NCBI GenBank assembly: GCA_003996215.1
Contig: QJPP01002958.1
Span: 1 to 64,000, forward strand
Reading direction: 5' to 3'
Length of the DNA: 64,000 nucleotides
Origin: Jaltomata sinuosa
Lineage: Eukaryota > Streptophyta > Magnoliopsida > Solanales > Solanaceae
The translations under genes were made by a program, and so were the position numbers. The notes under the pieces were generated by a model. It did no database searches. It saw nothing but the letters and a program-made list of their open reading frames with translations, and was not told the origin of the DNA. Below, in pieces: positions 54,250 to 64,000 of the stretch. Positions within the stretch are counted from its first letter, which is position 1. Each line of letters opens with the position of its first letter.

Positions 54250-56787
54250 TCATACATGATGTTGGAGACCGCCAGGGTCTCCAAAACAAGAGAACTCGAT
54301 GGAGTGTGGCGTTCCAGCTTTCTCTTTGGGCTCCATCGCTAGTCGCGACAACTTCTTCGCTCTTTCTTTGCAGATTCTCTTGCGGTGTTTTCATTTTCTT
54401 GATCTTTCACCGCTTTCCTTTACCTGCTTCTCCTCTTGCGATCGCGACCTTACTCTCATAACAGCTCGGGTTTCCAGACAACCCTTCTCCTCAAGATACA
54501 CATCCGCAGGGACTTTCTCAATAGCATTGATGACCACGACCACCCTCATGTCACTTGGTTGCTTCATCAATTTGGATACATCGAACTTGACCACTTCATT
54601 GTTCAATCGGAAGGTCAGCTCGTTTCTCTCCATGTCGACCAATGCTCTTGCTGTGGCTAACAATGGTTGTCCCAAGATTATGGGAACTTCGAAATCCACT
54701 TTGCAATCCAAGATCACAAAGTCAGCTGGGAATATAAGCTTACCGATCTTTACTAGCACATCAGACAATATTCTCACAGGTCGCTTTACTGAACGGTCAG
54801 CCATCATCACTCTCATGGACGTCGGTTTAGGAGCTCCCAAACCCAATTGTTTGTAGACCGCTAGCGGCATCAGGTTGATGCTAGCACCAAGATCACACAA
54901 TGCTCTTCCAAAGTTGAGCTTCCCGATAGTACAGGGAACAGTGAAAGCATCTGGGTCTTCCTTCTTTTCCACTAATGATCTTGACGAAATAGCGATGCAG
55001 TGGTGAAGGTTATCTTCTGGTTCAAAGCTTACTGACCTCTTCTTGGTGATCAAGTCCTTCATGAACTTGGCATATCCGGGCATTTGTTCAAGTGCTTCCA
55101 ACAATGGGATGTTTATTGATACTTGCTTGAGCATGGTCAGGAAGTTCAGGAACTTACCATCGTCAATATTTTTCTTCAAACGCTGTGGGAAGGGAGGTGG
55201 TGGTCGAGGCATCATAGTTGGAAGCTTTTCAGCTTCCTTGCTTTTCTCCGCGGGCTTTGGAGTTTCCTCCTATACCGCCTCTTCATCATCCGCAACATCA
55301 CCTTGAGTCTGAATTACCGGATATGATTCCGGTAACTTTTTCCCACTTCTTGTTGTGATTTCCATACAACTCGCGTCATTCCTCGGATTAATAGTATCGC
55401 TCAACAAGGTACCTGTCTTCCTTGGGTTTAGAGATGCCGAGATGTGACCCACTTGCTGCTCTAAATGCTTGATCGCGGTGGAATGTGACTCCACTACCTG
55501 ACTCAATGTTGATAACTCAGTTCTCATTGACTTTACCCCAGAGTCAGTTGATTCCACCTTCAGCAGCATCTTCGCCATCATGTTCTCAAGTTTGGACGTC
55601 TCTGCCTCGTTGCCAGCTTTGTCCCGATTACCAGGTGGTATATACAACCCACCTCTATCGGTGTTATTCCTCCAGTTTCCTTGGTCGCGATCTTTGTAGC
55701 TGCCTTTCTCATAGTGGTTGTCTCTCTGATAGTTCCGACCTTGGTTTCCCTGGCCATTGGCCTGGAAACCCCCCAAATAGTTGGCCTCCTCATTTGATTC
55801 AACCTCGGCTGCTCTACCTTGCGATCCCACAGCTTTTACCTTCTCCATACCTCCTGAGAACAAGTGCTTTGTCAGTAGGTCCAACGGCGCTTTTAGATGC
55901 GCCATGTCTTGGTCGCGCTCCTCCTCTTTTTTGTGCTGCTCAGCTGGCATCCCAACTGCATAAGTGCTGGCTGCTACCTCTGTATCCCGTGTATGCCAGG
56001 CCCTGTTGGTTTTGGTGAGCCTGTCCAAAGTAGTTGTGGCCTCAACAAAAGTGAGACCCATGAATGCACCACCTGCTGCGTTGTCTAACGTCGGCTTGGT
56101 AGCCGAATTCAATGCCTGGTAGAACGTCTGCATCAAAAAAAATTTGGTCAACTGATGGTTCGGGCATTGCGTTATCTTCTTTTTGAATCGCAACCAAGTC
56201 TCGTGCAATGCTTCATGGGGCTGCTGCCTGAAGTTGCTAATCTCGTCCCTCAACTGTATCATCCGAGAGGGAGGAAAGAACCTTTCTAGGAAAGCTCCTC
56301 TCAACTCTCCCCAAGTTGCGATAGAGTCGGGGGTCAACTCTGTCAACCACAACGCTGCCTCATCAAACAGAGACAACAGAAATAACCTGAGCTGGATCGC
56401 TGTCTGACTCACGCCCGGTAGTTGAAACGACTTGCAGATGCCCACGAAATTCATCATATGCTGGTTTGGATCATCCCCAGCGGCACCTCGGAACACTCCT
56501 CTCAAGTTCAACAGCTGGATCATCGTGCTAGTGATGTTGAACTTGGCTCCGGGCGGTAGCGGTGGAACAACAATGGCGCCCGTAGCGCCAACTCCATCCA
56601 AATCGTTATCCTCATCATGCAACTCAAGATCGTGCTGCAGACCTCCAGCATTCAAATTTTGTTGGGCCTGCAGTTCTGCAGCGATCCTTGCTGCCTCTTG
56701 TTGTGCAGCCATATTCCGCCTTAACGTTCTAGCAAGCTCGGGGTCGTAAGGTAATGTTGATTCACCCGAGCGCCGGGTACTTGGCAT
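54250..56787 (-). pseudogene. gag-protease of element C, two in-frame stops
   Basis: The frame runs from the ATG at 56787 (MPSTRRSGESTLPYDPE) to a TGA at 54250-54252, about 845 codons, parallel to the intact gene of element A. It keeps the Gag core, the linker, the proline-rich lead-in and the protease site DLGASINLMPL. A TAG at 55270-55272 lies between Gag and protease, and a TGA at 54391-54393 lies in the basic C-terminal part, where A has CGA. There is no frameshift. Readthrough of the first stop could in principle still yield protease, but no sequence signal for this is obvious. Confidence 0.88.
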
Positions 56788-56893
56788 GCACAACTCTGTA
56801 CCCTGTCAAAAACAAAAACAACAAAAAAACGTAAAAGCAGGAAAGTATGACTAAGAGTCAAATAAACACACCAGACTTAATTAACAACCGTAT

Positions 56894-56911
56894 TCCCCAG
56901 CAACGGTGCCA
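56894..56911 (-). other. Primer binding site, tRNA-Asp type (element C)
   Basis: On the minus strand TGGCACCGTTGCTGGGGA follows a five-base spacer after the LTR; it has two mismatches to the tRNA-Asp complement. Confidence 0.8.
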
Positions 56912-56916
56912 CTTTT

Positions 56917-58238
56917 TGATAACGCCCAAACTACACCTCAAATTAACGAAGCGTAAGCAGTCGTAGTCAAATATAGAACCCAACGAAGGTTGAGGTCGAA
57001 TCCCACAGAGAATATGGTGAGAATTAAGCCTTTAGTGAAGTATGTGACTAGGTCAATAGTTTCCGATAAATAGGGGGTTTTGTGATCAATATTTGTGAAC
57101 AAAACAAACACTTAACGTATGAATGATTATCAATAGGAGAGAGAGAACTAGGGAAGTGTTTACCATGGCGTTAGTAACAAAGTCGATTCTAGGCTTAACG
57201 GGGTTCTTTCTATATGCGTGTCACGATGCGATTGAATTAATTGTATCGTCTAAACGTTTCTCAACCAAATAGACAAATTTACTTTTCAATTCTCTCAAAC
57301 TTGAAAAGGTGTGCTTTTAGATTCCAATCCTAAACATCAAGTAGATTAATCTAGTTACAACATTAATCATAAGACGAGAGTTAGTAGTCTCGAATCCTCG
57401 TCGTTAATCAAGTTTTCCCGGTTTTAATCTCTTTACTCAAGCAAATTAAACCTAGGCATGTTCTAATGTTTGCAACCACTAGAAAACGTGACATAATGAA
57501 TGATTAACAATGTGACAACATATATATTGAACCCGACGCTACCCGGAATCTATCTTGCTACGTTTGCCATGGCTCCCACAACCCTAGTTGTGAGAGTTTT
57601 AGTTAATCATGCTTGAAGAAGAAGAGAAGAAAGTCATAAGCATAATAAAGGGAAAAGATCCTTACAATATAATGAAAACAATCTTCAAGTATTCCAAGAA
57701 CAAGAAACCAAGAACTCAAGAACAAATCAAGAACAAGATTGAGGAGGAAGAAAACGTGTATTGCGTGTTTTCCTCTCTCAAATCTCGACTTTTAACTCCT
57801 AAAATTATTGGGTAATGTATGTAAAAAGCTTCACTAATGCATAAATAAAATAAACCTAACATAGGGTATTTATAGGATTCTAGGAAACAAATCCCAAAAA
57901 TGCTCGGATTCCGCGTAACCGACTGCCCAGGTGTGACGGCCAGGCTGACGGACCGTCACTGGCTTGACGGACCGTCGCCTGGGCCGTCACCACTAGACAG
58001 TGGCACTGCCCATCTTGACGGTCACTGTGACAGACCGTCACATGTGTGACGGGCCGTCACTCAGGCCGTCACTCTTATCCAGAATGCTCTTTTTTGCGTA
58101 TTTCCTTTTGTTTCCATGTTTGTCTCCATTTCCTGAAAATACAACATAAAAACATCAAAAACGACAAAGGTTGCTTGAAAACGTACGATTATTCTTAGTT
58201 TAAAGGAGTTGAAAGTGCCGTAAAATGGTGGCACATCA
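56917..58238 (-). repeat. 5' LTR of element C
   Basis: It lies right because the element is antisense. It has the palindrome cluster (about 57930-58075) and a minus-strand TATA box at 57867-57874. Confidence 0.9.
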
Positions 58239-58243
58239 CAGGA
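58239..58243. other. Target-site duplication of element C, right copy
   Basis: CAGGA, identical to 51384-51388. Confidence 0.85.
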
Positions 58244-60213
58244 CTATCGAGACAAAACAACAACACCAGTCATATGAAATTTGTTCAAAAGAGCTCATAC
58301 TTGGTATGAAACAATCATGCTTAAACAAAATTTAGCACACACCACCAAGAACCCATTATAGGTAAAAGAAAAGACGAGCTTCGAACCAAAGGGAATCAAA
58401 TGTTATACAGAAATTGTTGGATCAGGCTAGACAGAGGGCAGACATTATGCTCATATTAGCTTTCAAATGGAAAAATAATATTTCCACAGGCATATATTAG
58501 TCGTGAAACAACAACAATATCATCTGATAATGACTAAACTCGGTAAGATAATTCTGAAATAAGCAGAACAAGTTCTAATATTTTCTTTCTAAATCATTAC
58601 CACAACAAACATATAACGCCAAACAAGACCAACTCAAACCAGAAATTCTTAAGAAAAGGAAGGCAGAACTCGTAATCGTCAAAACAAAACCAGCCTAAAA
58701 CCAAAGATTTCTAAACACCCAAAATCACAGCAGGACCAGCCTAAAATTAGCATGGATATCTCTAATAACATAGTTTTACATCGCGCTAAATAAACAATCA
58801 GGAAAGAAAAGAAGAACGAAAAGAAGAGATAAGGGGTTTACCTCTTTCGGAGCAGCGACTAGAATGACGAGCTTATGTCAGAAACTTTACTACCGTTGTG
58901 AATGAGCCTCTAACTCAAACTATTGACCTCAAAAACATTTAAAAGGACTCGAATTCTTTGCTCAGAAATACCCAAGCTTTTTAAGTTGTTTTAGGGTTCT
59001 CTTTTCCTCTGAAATCATTACGAATGCTTCAGAATTCTTGCGAGCCAGAGATTTGTTCTCCAAAAGACTCAAAAGAATTCTTTCAGCCGGCCTTCAAGCT
59101 TACCCACACTGTGAAATCAGTGGAGTTTATATAGGGGGAGATTTGGGGGAATTTTGAATTGATTTTCGATGTGGGATAGCTGATTTCAGAGGGTGTTTTG
59201 GGAATTTCATCAAGGAATTTCGAATTTTGGAGAGGATAAGGTCACAGCTCATTAAATTATACCCTCTTGGTACAATTTTCAGCGGTATTTCTCCCAAAAT
59301 GATGAAAGGGAATGCGGATTGCTTCCACGTCGCTACCCCAGTACCTTCATGATATGATTCCTCATGCCCAGCATGTGTATGAGTACACATTTGAGGGGGC
59401 AACGTTGGGATTTTGAGGCGGCAGTTTAGGGTTCTTAGGGTTGTTGTCGTTGAGTGAAGAGAGAAGAAGGAAATGGGGTCGTTTGGTTTATGTATAAGAA
59501 AGAAGAGAATAAGGGTGAGAAGAGTGAGTGTTAAATCGGTTGGATCGGGTCGGATGAAACGAAAGGGAAAAGGTAGTGGGCTTTAGCAGGTTATGACTGA
59601 GTGGGCCAGTGGGTTGTGAAGTTTTACTGGCCCAAATGGCTAAAAGAAAAGCTGATGAGGGTTATTATAAGGTCTATTTAGAATATGGCCACATTTTCAA
59701 ATGTTGCCATATTAAATTTAAGGAACATCCAAATTGATAGGAATTAGGAGAAATTCGACTAATGGTTTTAAGGATTTAGACTAGAATAGGGATAAAGACG
59801 AACCAATTACAATTAATCTCGAGCTTTAATGAGTTTAAACAATTCGAAATAATTATCGTATTTTACATAATTACTTTTTTAAAATCATGAAATTAATTTA
59901 TTCAATTAATCTCTCATTTTGAGTTATCTTAGAGGAAAATCAAACATTTAATCCTTTAAAAAGATTTTCTTATGAAATTACACTGTAAAATAGTTCTTTA
60001 AGTAAACTTATATAAATTCCACATATATTTAAAGCAAACTTATATAAATTCCATATAATTACATATGAAAGATATAAATTGTTACTCAAACTATTATAAA
60101 GCTGATTAGAAAATGTTTTATCCCTTTTTTACAAAACAATTATTTCAAAAATTGTTTAAACTTCAAAAGGCTCAAGATTAATTCGTAATGTGGAGGGTAA
60201 AAATTGGGTGTCA

Positions 60214-61940
60214 ATAATTGTCCCTCCCTTTGGGTAAGGTGAGTGTAATGAACCCTGGGCAAAGGGAATTGATTTTCCTAATTTTATCCGACCACAGATT
60301 TATCTTCGGAAAGAAATTAGTTCTAGCATGAATTTCAAGGAATCATGGCCGAACTCCGGTATCAGATTTCCTACATATATCAAGTTACATGAAAACTCAG
60401 GCTACTTGTAGTTCAAGGCACTTAATTTTATGCACGATTTTTGAAAGAATTCCAAACTATCCCAGTTTCAGAGTACGGATAGACCAAAAAACCAGGGAGT
60501 AAAGGGATTGGGGGAGTTAGGAATGCAACCGAGTTTTAAACATATAGCACACCTACATATCCCTAGACTCAGGGAATTAGGCTGCTTGTAGTTCGACTCA
60601 ATTGGTGGAAAAGGTAATCTTTATGTTAAGATAACCTTTGGTTCGGGATGAGTGACAAATAAATTGAGCTATAGAAAAGAGGCTTGTAACCTCTCAACTA
60701 TAAATGTGGAGCTCTTCACATCCACAAATAATATTTTACCTGGACATAATTTCCAAAGCTCGAGATGTATTCATCATCCATATTTGAAGAGACGGAATAT
60801 TGCTTCCAGCATGAGTTTAGGAAATACCCTGGATGCGAAACTATGACCCAAAGATAGGAAATACCCACATTCCTTATGATAGGGATGTGGTTTGATGGTG
60901 GTGAAAGTCGTTCCTTAGCTCGCATCCAAATAGTTTGGTATTACTCTTCGTACTATGTCCCAGTTCGCTACTATGAAAAAGTTCCACGTTGTGATGCGTC
61001 CTTTTTAATGTAATCCGCACCTATGATTTTGTTTTGAGAATTTCATCCTTCTCGGATGCTCTCGACAACATCTCAAAACAATTTTTTTAGTAGTAACATA
61101 ATTCCATTTGGGGTGGTAGTTTCTTTGTCATACCTCATTCTGGGATTACATTCGAATCTCGTGTCATGACGTCTTTTTGACGCATTTAATACCTATCATT
61201 ATGGTTCGATATTTTCATCCTCTCGAATGTTCTCGGTAATATTTGAAACAAAATTGTTAGTGGTAAAGAAGCTCAATAAGGAGAGATAGCTTTGTACCTC
61301 ATTTTCACTTTTGGTTGCTTTTTTAATCAGATGTCGTCCTTTCCTGTCTCTGTCATAGGAAATAGCGACTTTTATGATGAGAATGTGAAAGCCTGTGTAG
61401 CTATCAGATAGGATTGCCTTTGTGGCAGTTTTTTAGTATGATGATCTTTGCAGTCGTTGCGATGTAACAGTTTTCATAACCGTTTATAGCAACTTGGCAA
61501 TGTTGTACCTGGTGCGCATTCCTGTTGTTGTGACTTAGAAGAGTTAGATAATCCAACTCTATGGCGGTTGAATGTGGCAATCTTTAAGTTTGATGACCCT
61601 CGTGGCCGTTGTGATGTAACGGTCTTTGTAACCGTTTACTGTGCTTGAACGTGATAGCCTTCGTGGCTGTTACCAGTAGTCTTTGCATATGCCTTTAGGG
61701 TGAATCTTGTGCATCATCCGTATCAATGCAACTAACAGATATTCCCAGAATTATCAGGCTTTGGGTAACCTAGCACATCATCCGACTTTGGACAGAGGCG
61801 ACTTACAGATGCCTTGAACTTGTCAACTTCGAGTAATCTTGCACATCATCTGACTTTTGATAGAGGCGGCTTACAGATTTCCTTCGAATTGCCAGTCTTT
61901 GGGTAATCCTGTACTTTTATCTGACCTTGGATGTAATGCG
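60214..61940 (-). other. 3' non-coding part of element N with degenerate tandem repeats
   Basis: Directly right of the LTR a purine tract (minus strand) fits plus-strand priming. No frame is credible. From about 61690 to 61930 there are roughly three units of 68-70 bp; ACAGAT marks them at 61735, 61805 and 61873. A related looser repeat with GATGTAAC and TAACCGTTTA lies at about 61460-61660. Tandem repeats downstream of pol are known from Tat/Ogre elements. Confidence 0.5.
61690..61930. repeat. Degenerate 68-70 bp tandem repeat
   Basis: About three and a half units share CACATCATCTGACTTT, GAGGCG and CTTACAGAT with substitutions. Confidence 0.65.
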
Positions 61941-64000
61941 CACTACAAGAAAAATGTCTATTAGCGAAGGGAAAATGGTCCCTAAAACTCTATTTTTGTT
62001 CCCTAAAACCTATTAGAGACCAGAAAAATCTGGTCGTCGCCCGTCCCTATAGGCTCCATCGCTAAAGGTCAATAGCGATGAGACTTTGTAACTGGTCCTA
62101 AAGATCTTTAGGGACGGGCAAAATTCTGGTCCCTAAATGTCTTTTAGGGACTAAATTTTTGGTCGCTATACAAGGATCGATGGCATTGTCAGAGATTACT
62201 TCTGGTCCCCATTAATCACTAGGGACCAACTTTACTGTCTTTAAAGTTTGTTATCGAGAGTAACTTGGTTACTGAATGTGATTTGTAGGATTGTAAATTG
62301 TGGTCCTAAACTATAAAATCCCCAAAATTTTACAAAGGTATTAAATTTGTACCATAGAACATCAAATGCATATAATCAGATTTTGGATTAAAATCCCATT
62401 AGCAGAAGTATACAACAATAACATAAGTCATTGTATTGTTTACACAACCCTTCAAAAAATCTAACATTTGTAGAAAAAGATAATTAGTCACCTAATATTA
62501 AAAAATATAAGAAGCTTGTCACTTGTATCTAAGTCTTCTTTTCCTGCAACTTGACTTGCCAACTAAACACTTCAATACCTGCAAAAGTTTGAGATATATT
62601 ATTTTTGTGGAAAATTGTTTAAATAATTTTTGTAAGTTCATATCTCACCCCCACCTCTAAAGCATTTTAAGCCATACAATTCTGATATAAAAAAATTGTC
62701 TCAACTCTTCAAACAACAAAACACTAATGATGATGTCACTGCACTTCACTCATTCTAAAAGAATAAAAAGCAAGGAGAGAAACTAAACATAGAGCTAAAC
62801 CAAAAATATGAACAAGTTGGTACTACCTTGATATGTTCTTCAGTGTATTGGTTCTTTTTCTGCAAATGTAACCAGCTTAAACATTAGAACACAATAAGCC
62901 CTTTGTTCTCATCACCACAATAGAACAAAAAGAAAATAATTACCTTCAAATGTAATCATCTCATGCAATTAGACACCAGTACAAACCTTAAAACAAAATG
63001 TTCTTCGGTAGTAGAAGAACTTTTTGGATAACTTTAGATAATACTCACTTCTGCACCAAACTTCAAGCTGTAAATATAATACTGTTTTTGTGTTCAATAT
63101 GATGTTAATCTGTTCATCTGACTTACGCCAACAAAGGAGAAATCTTACATTATATTAAGGAGATATCTAGTATCAAGCCTTAGAAAATATCAGACGAAAG
63201 CATATGGCTGCTTACCTATTTTTATCTGAATTCTTCTCATGAGGAAAAAATAAAAAGGAAAACAAATACTGTTTTGCATCATGAAAAAAAGACGCTCTTT
63301 CTTCTCCCCTTTTTTGGTGACATAGAGCTATGAGCGCTGCCATGGCTACGTCCTCCTCTCCCTAGCTTCAAGCTGTGAAAGAGTCATCAAAAACACCATT
63401 ATATGTTGCGCAATTATCACATAAACAGATTACACAGACCAAATCCATATTTAAACCTATTCAATATATACATAGATAGCCTAGAATCCAATTCACCTTT
63501 AAGGAACTGGATGATATCACCATCGAGGAGGGTCTTCATCAAGTTGTTTTGATGAAGTTATCGTATGATGTACCAAGTTTACACAATTTTCCATCAAATG
63601 TCATTGCTTAATAGGTTCGCTTGCAAATCGACACTTACTCTTGAAATTTGAACTTTATGAAGATTATGTGGTTGTGCTATCAAAACAAGTGGGAGTTTTT
63701 TAGTTTAATGAAGAGAAACATCAGTTTAGAACCTTTCAATAGACACAATAATTCAATTAGAAAGAAGAAACCTCAAAATCTTTGGCTTGGGTATCTTTCC
63801 ATATTTTCCACCTTATATGTTTGCAAAGATTCAATTATTATCAATTGTATATGTTGTCGGAAAGCATAGAGAAACACAAGGTCGAACTACATTATTTGAT
63901 AGAGCAAACATCCAAAATGCATCAGATTACATTATTTGGATGAGAAATCTGGTAACCTTATTGAGCATTATCAAGAAGTTGTTTTTGGTAATCATTTTCT
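61941..64000 (+). mobile_element. Left end of a CACTA (En/Spm-type) DNA transposon
   Basis: CACTACAAGAAAAATG at 61941 is the classic terminal inverted repeat of this superfamily. The first 300 bases are dense in subterminal motifs in both orientations: GGTCCCTAAA, TTTAGGGAC and variants of TAGCGA. No transposase domain is recognisable in 62240-64000, which is AT-rich with frames of at most 73 codons. The other end lies beyond the window, or the element is truncated; no matching inverted end is visible. Confidence 0.75.

Larger units (their letters stand above)
51389..58238 (-). mobile_element. Element C: complete antisense relative of A (gag-protease only)
   Basis: Two LTRs of 1325 and 1322 bp flank a gag-protease gene and a long 3' non-coding region, all on the minus strand. 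The perfect CAGGA duplication fixes the ends as TGAT and ATCA. No RT or integrase is present. The plan equals element A, including hairpins and the 89-bp duplication. The two LTRs differ by many substitutions and by a divergent block near 52200-52320 versus 57730-57850, so the insertion is not recent. Confidence 0.92.
50066..60213 (-). repeat. Antisense 3' LTR of N (probable Tat/Ogre type), split by element C
   Basis: Without element C and one target-site copy the repeat is about 3.3 kb. On the minus strand it begins TGACACCCAATTTTTACCC at 60213, directly after a purine tract (60214-60235 read in reverse contains AAAGGGAGGG). A minus-strand TATA box lies at 59126-59133. The left end TGACTTT at 50066 is a guess. 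The parts 50068-51383 (with GAGTCGCCACTTAG) and 58244-60213 have no credible frame. Long LTRs and this start sequence fit Tat/Ogre elements, from memory only. Confidence 0.5.

Noticed and set aside
1..64000. Bacterial-type features such as operons, CRISPR arrays, ribosome binding sites, or rRNA genes
   Set aside because: The sequence is plant nuclear repeat DNA; no direct-repeat/spacer array or rRNA sequence was seen. Regular repeats present are tandem units within retroelements.

Overview
This is nuclear DNA of a flowering plant. It is AT-rich, has no recognisable host gene, and is packed almost end to end with nested LTR retrotransposons plus two DNA transposons. The repeat families resemble those I associate with Solanaceae (nightshades), but that is recognition, not a search. 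I call the elements A to N for reference.

Layout. 1-7198: element A, an Athila-lineage element that carries only gag-protease, followed by an extra LTR joined head to tail. 7199-23077: element B, a decayed Athila element with the full set gag, protease, RT, RNase H, integrase and an additional 3' ORF; it shares its 5' LTR with the remnant of a second copy (B') into which A is inserted. A 1180-bp hAT-like element with a perfect 8-bp target duplication sits in B's 3' LTR. 23078-28280: 3' end of a Tekay/Del-type chromovirus (D), which B interrupts; its LTR is split by a solo LTR (E). 28281-34605: an antisense LTR piece (M), a broken copia element, a Tekay pol fragment (L) and an Athila-type LTR (G). 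34606-38111: two antisense LTR pieces of one family (H) around a miniature copia-like element. 38112-45390: an E-family LTR (E') split by F, a complete non-coding element with a TGTTC target duplication. 45391-50065: a decayed Tekay gag-pol (J) cut by an antisense Tekay LTR (K). 50066-61940: an antisense, probably Tat/Ogre-type, 3' LTR and 3' non-coding region (N), split by C, a complete antisense relative of A with a CAGGA target duplication. 61941-64000: the left end of a CACTA transposon.

How the parts work together. A and C encode Gag and protease but no RT or integrase. They share with B the tRNA-Asp-type primer site, the LTR-to-primer-site spacing and several RNA-hairpin candidates near the polypurine tract. 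The simplest reading is that A and C moved using enzymes supplied in trans by B-type relatives. A's frame is intact over 858 codons, whereas nearly every other coding region here is broken.

Most interesting signals. (1) A two-hairpin module occurs three times in B, the first copy holding the pol stop codon in its loop; stem sequences differ but pairing is kept. (2) A GGGA-tetraloop hairpin is shared by A, B and C. (3) Most LTR families here carry short palindromes upstream of the TATA box, each family with its own palindrome sequence. (4) A branch-point plus 3' splice-site signal lies five bases before the ATG of B's additional ORF. (5) A tRNA-like pol III promoter lies inside the hAT element. 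All coordinates were read by eye; LTR edges without a target duplication may be off by tens of bases.
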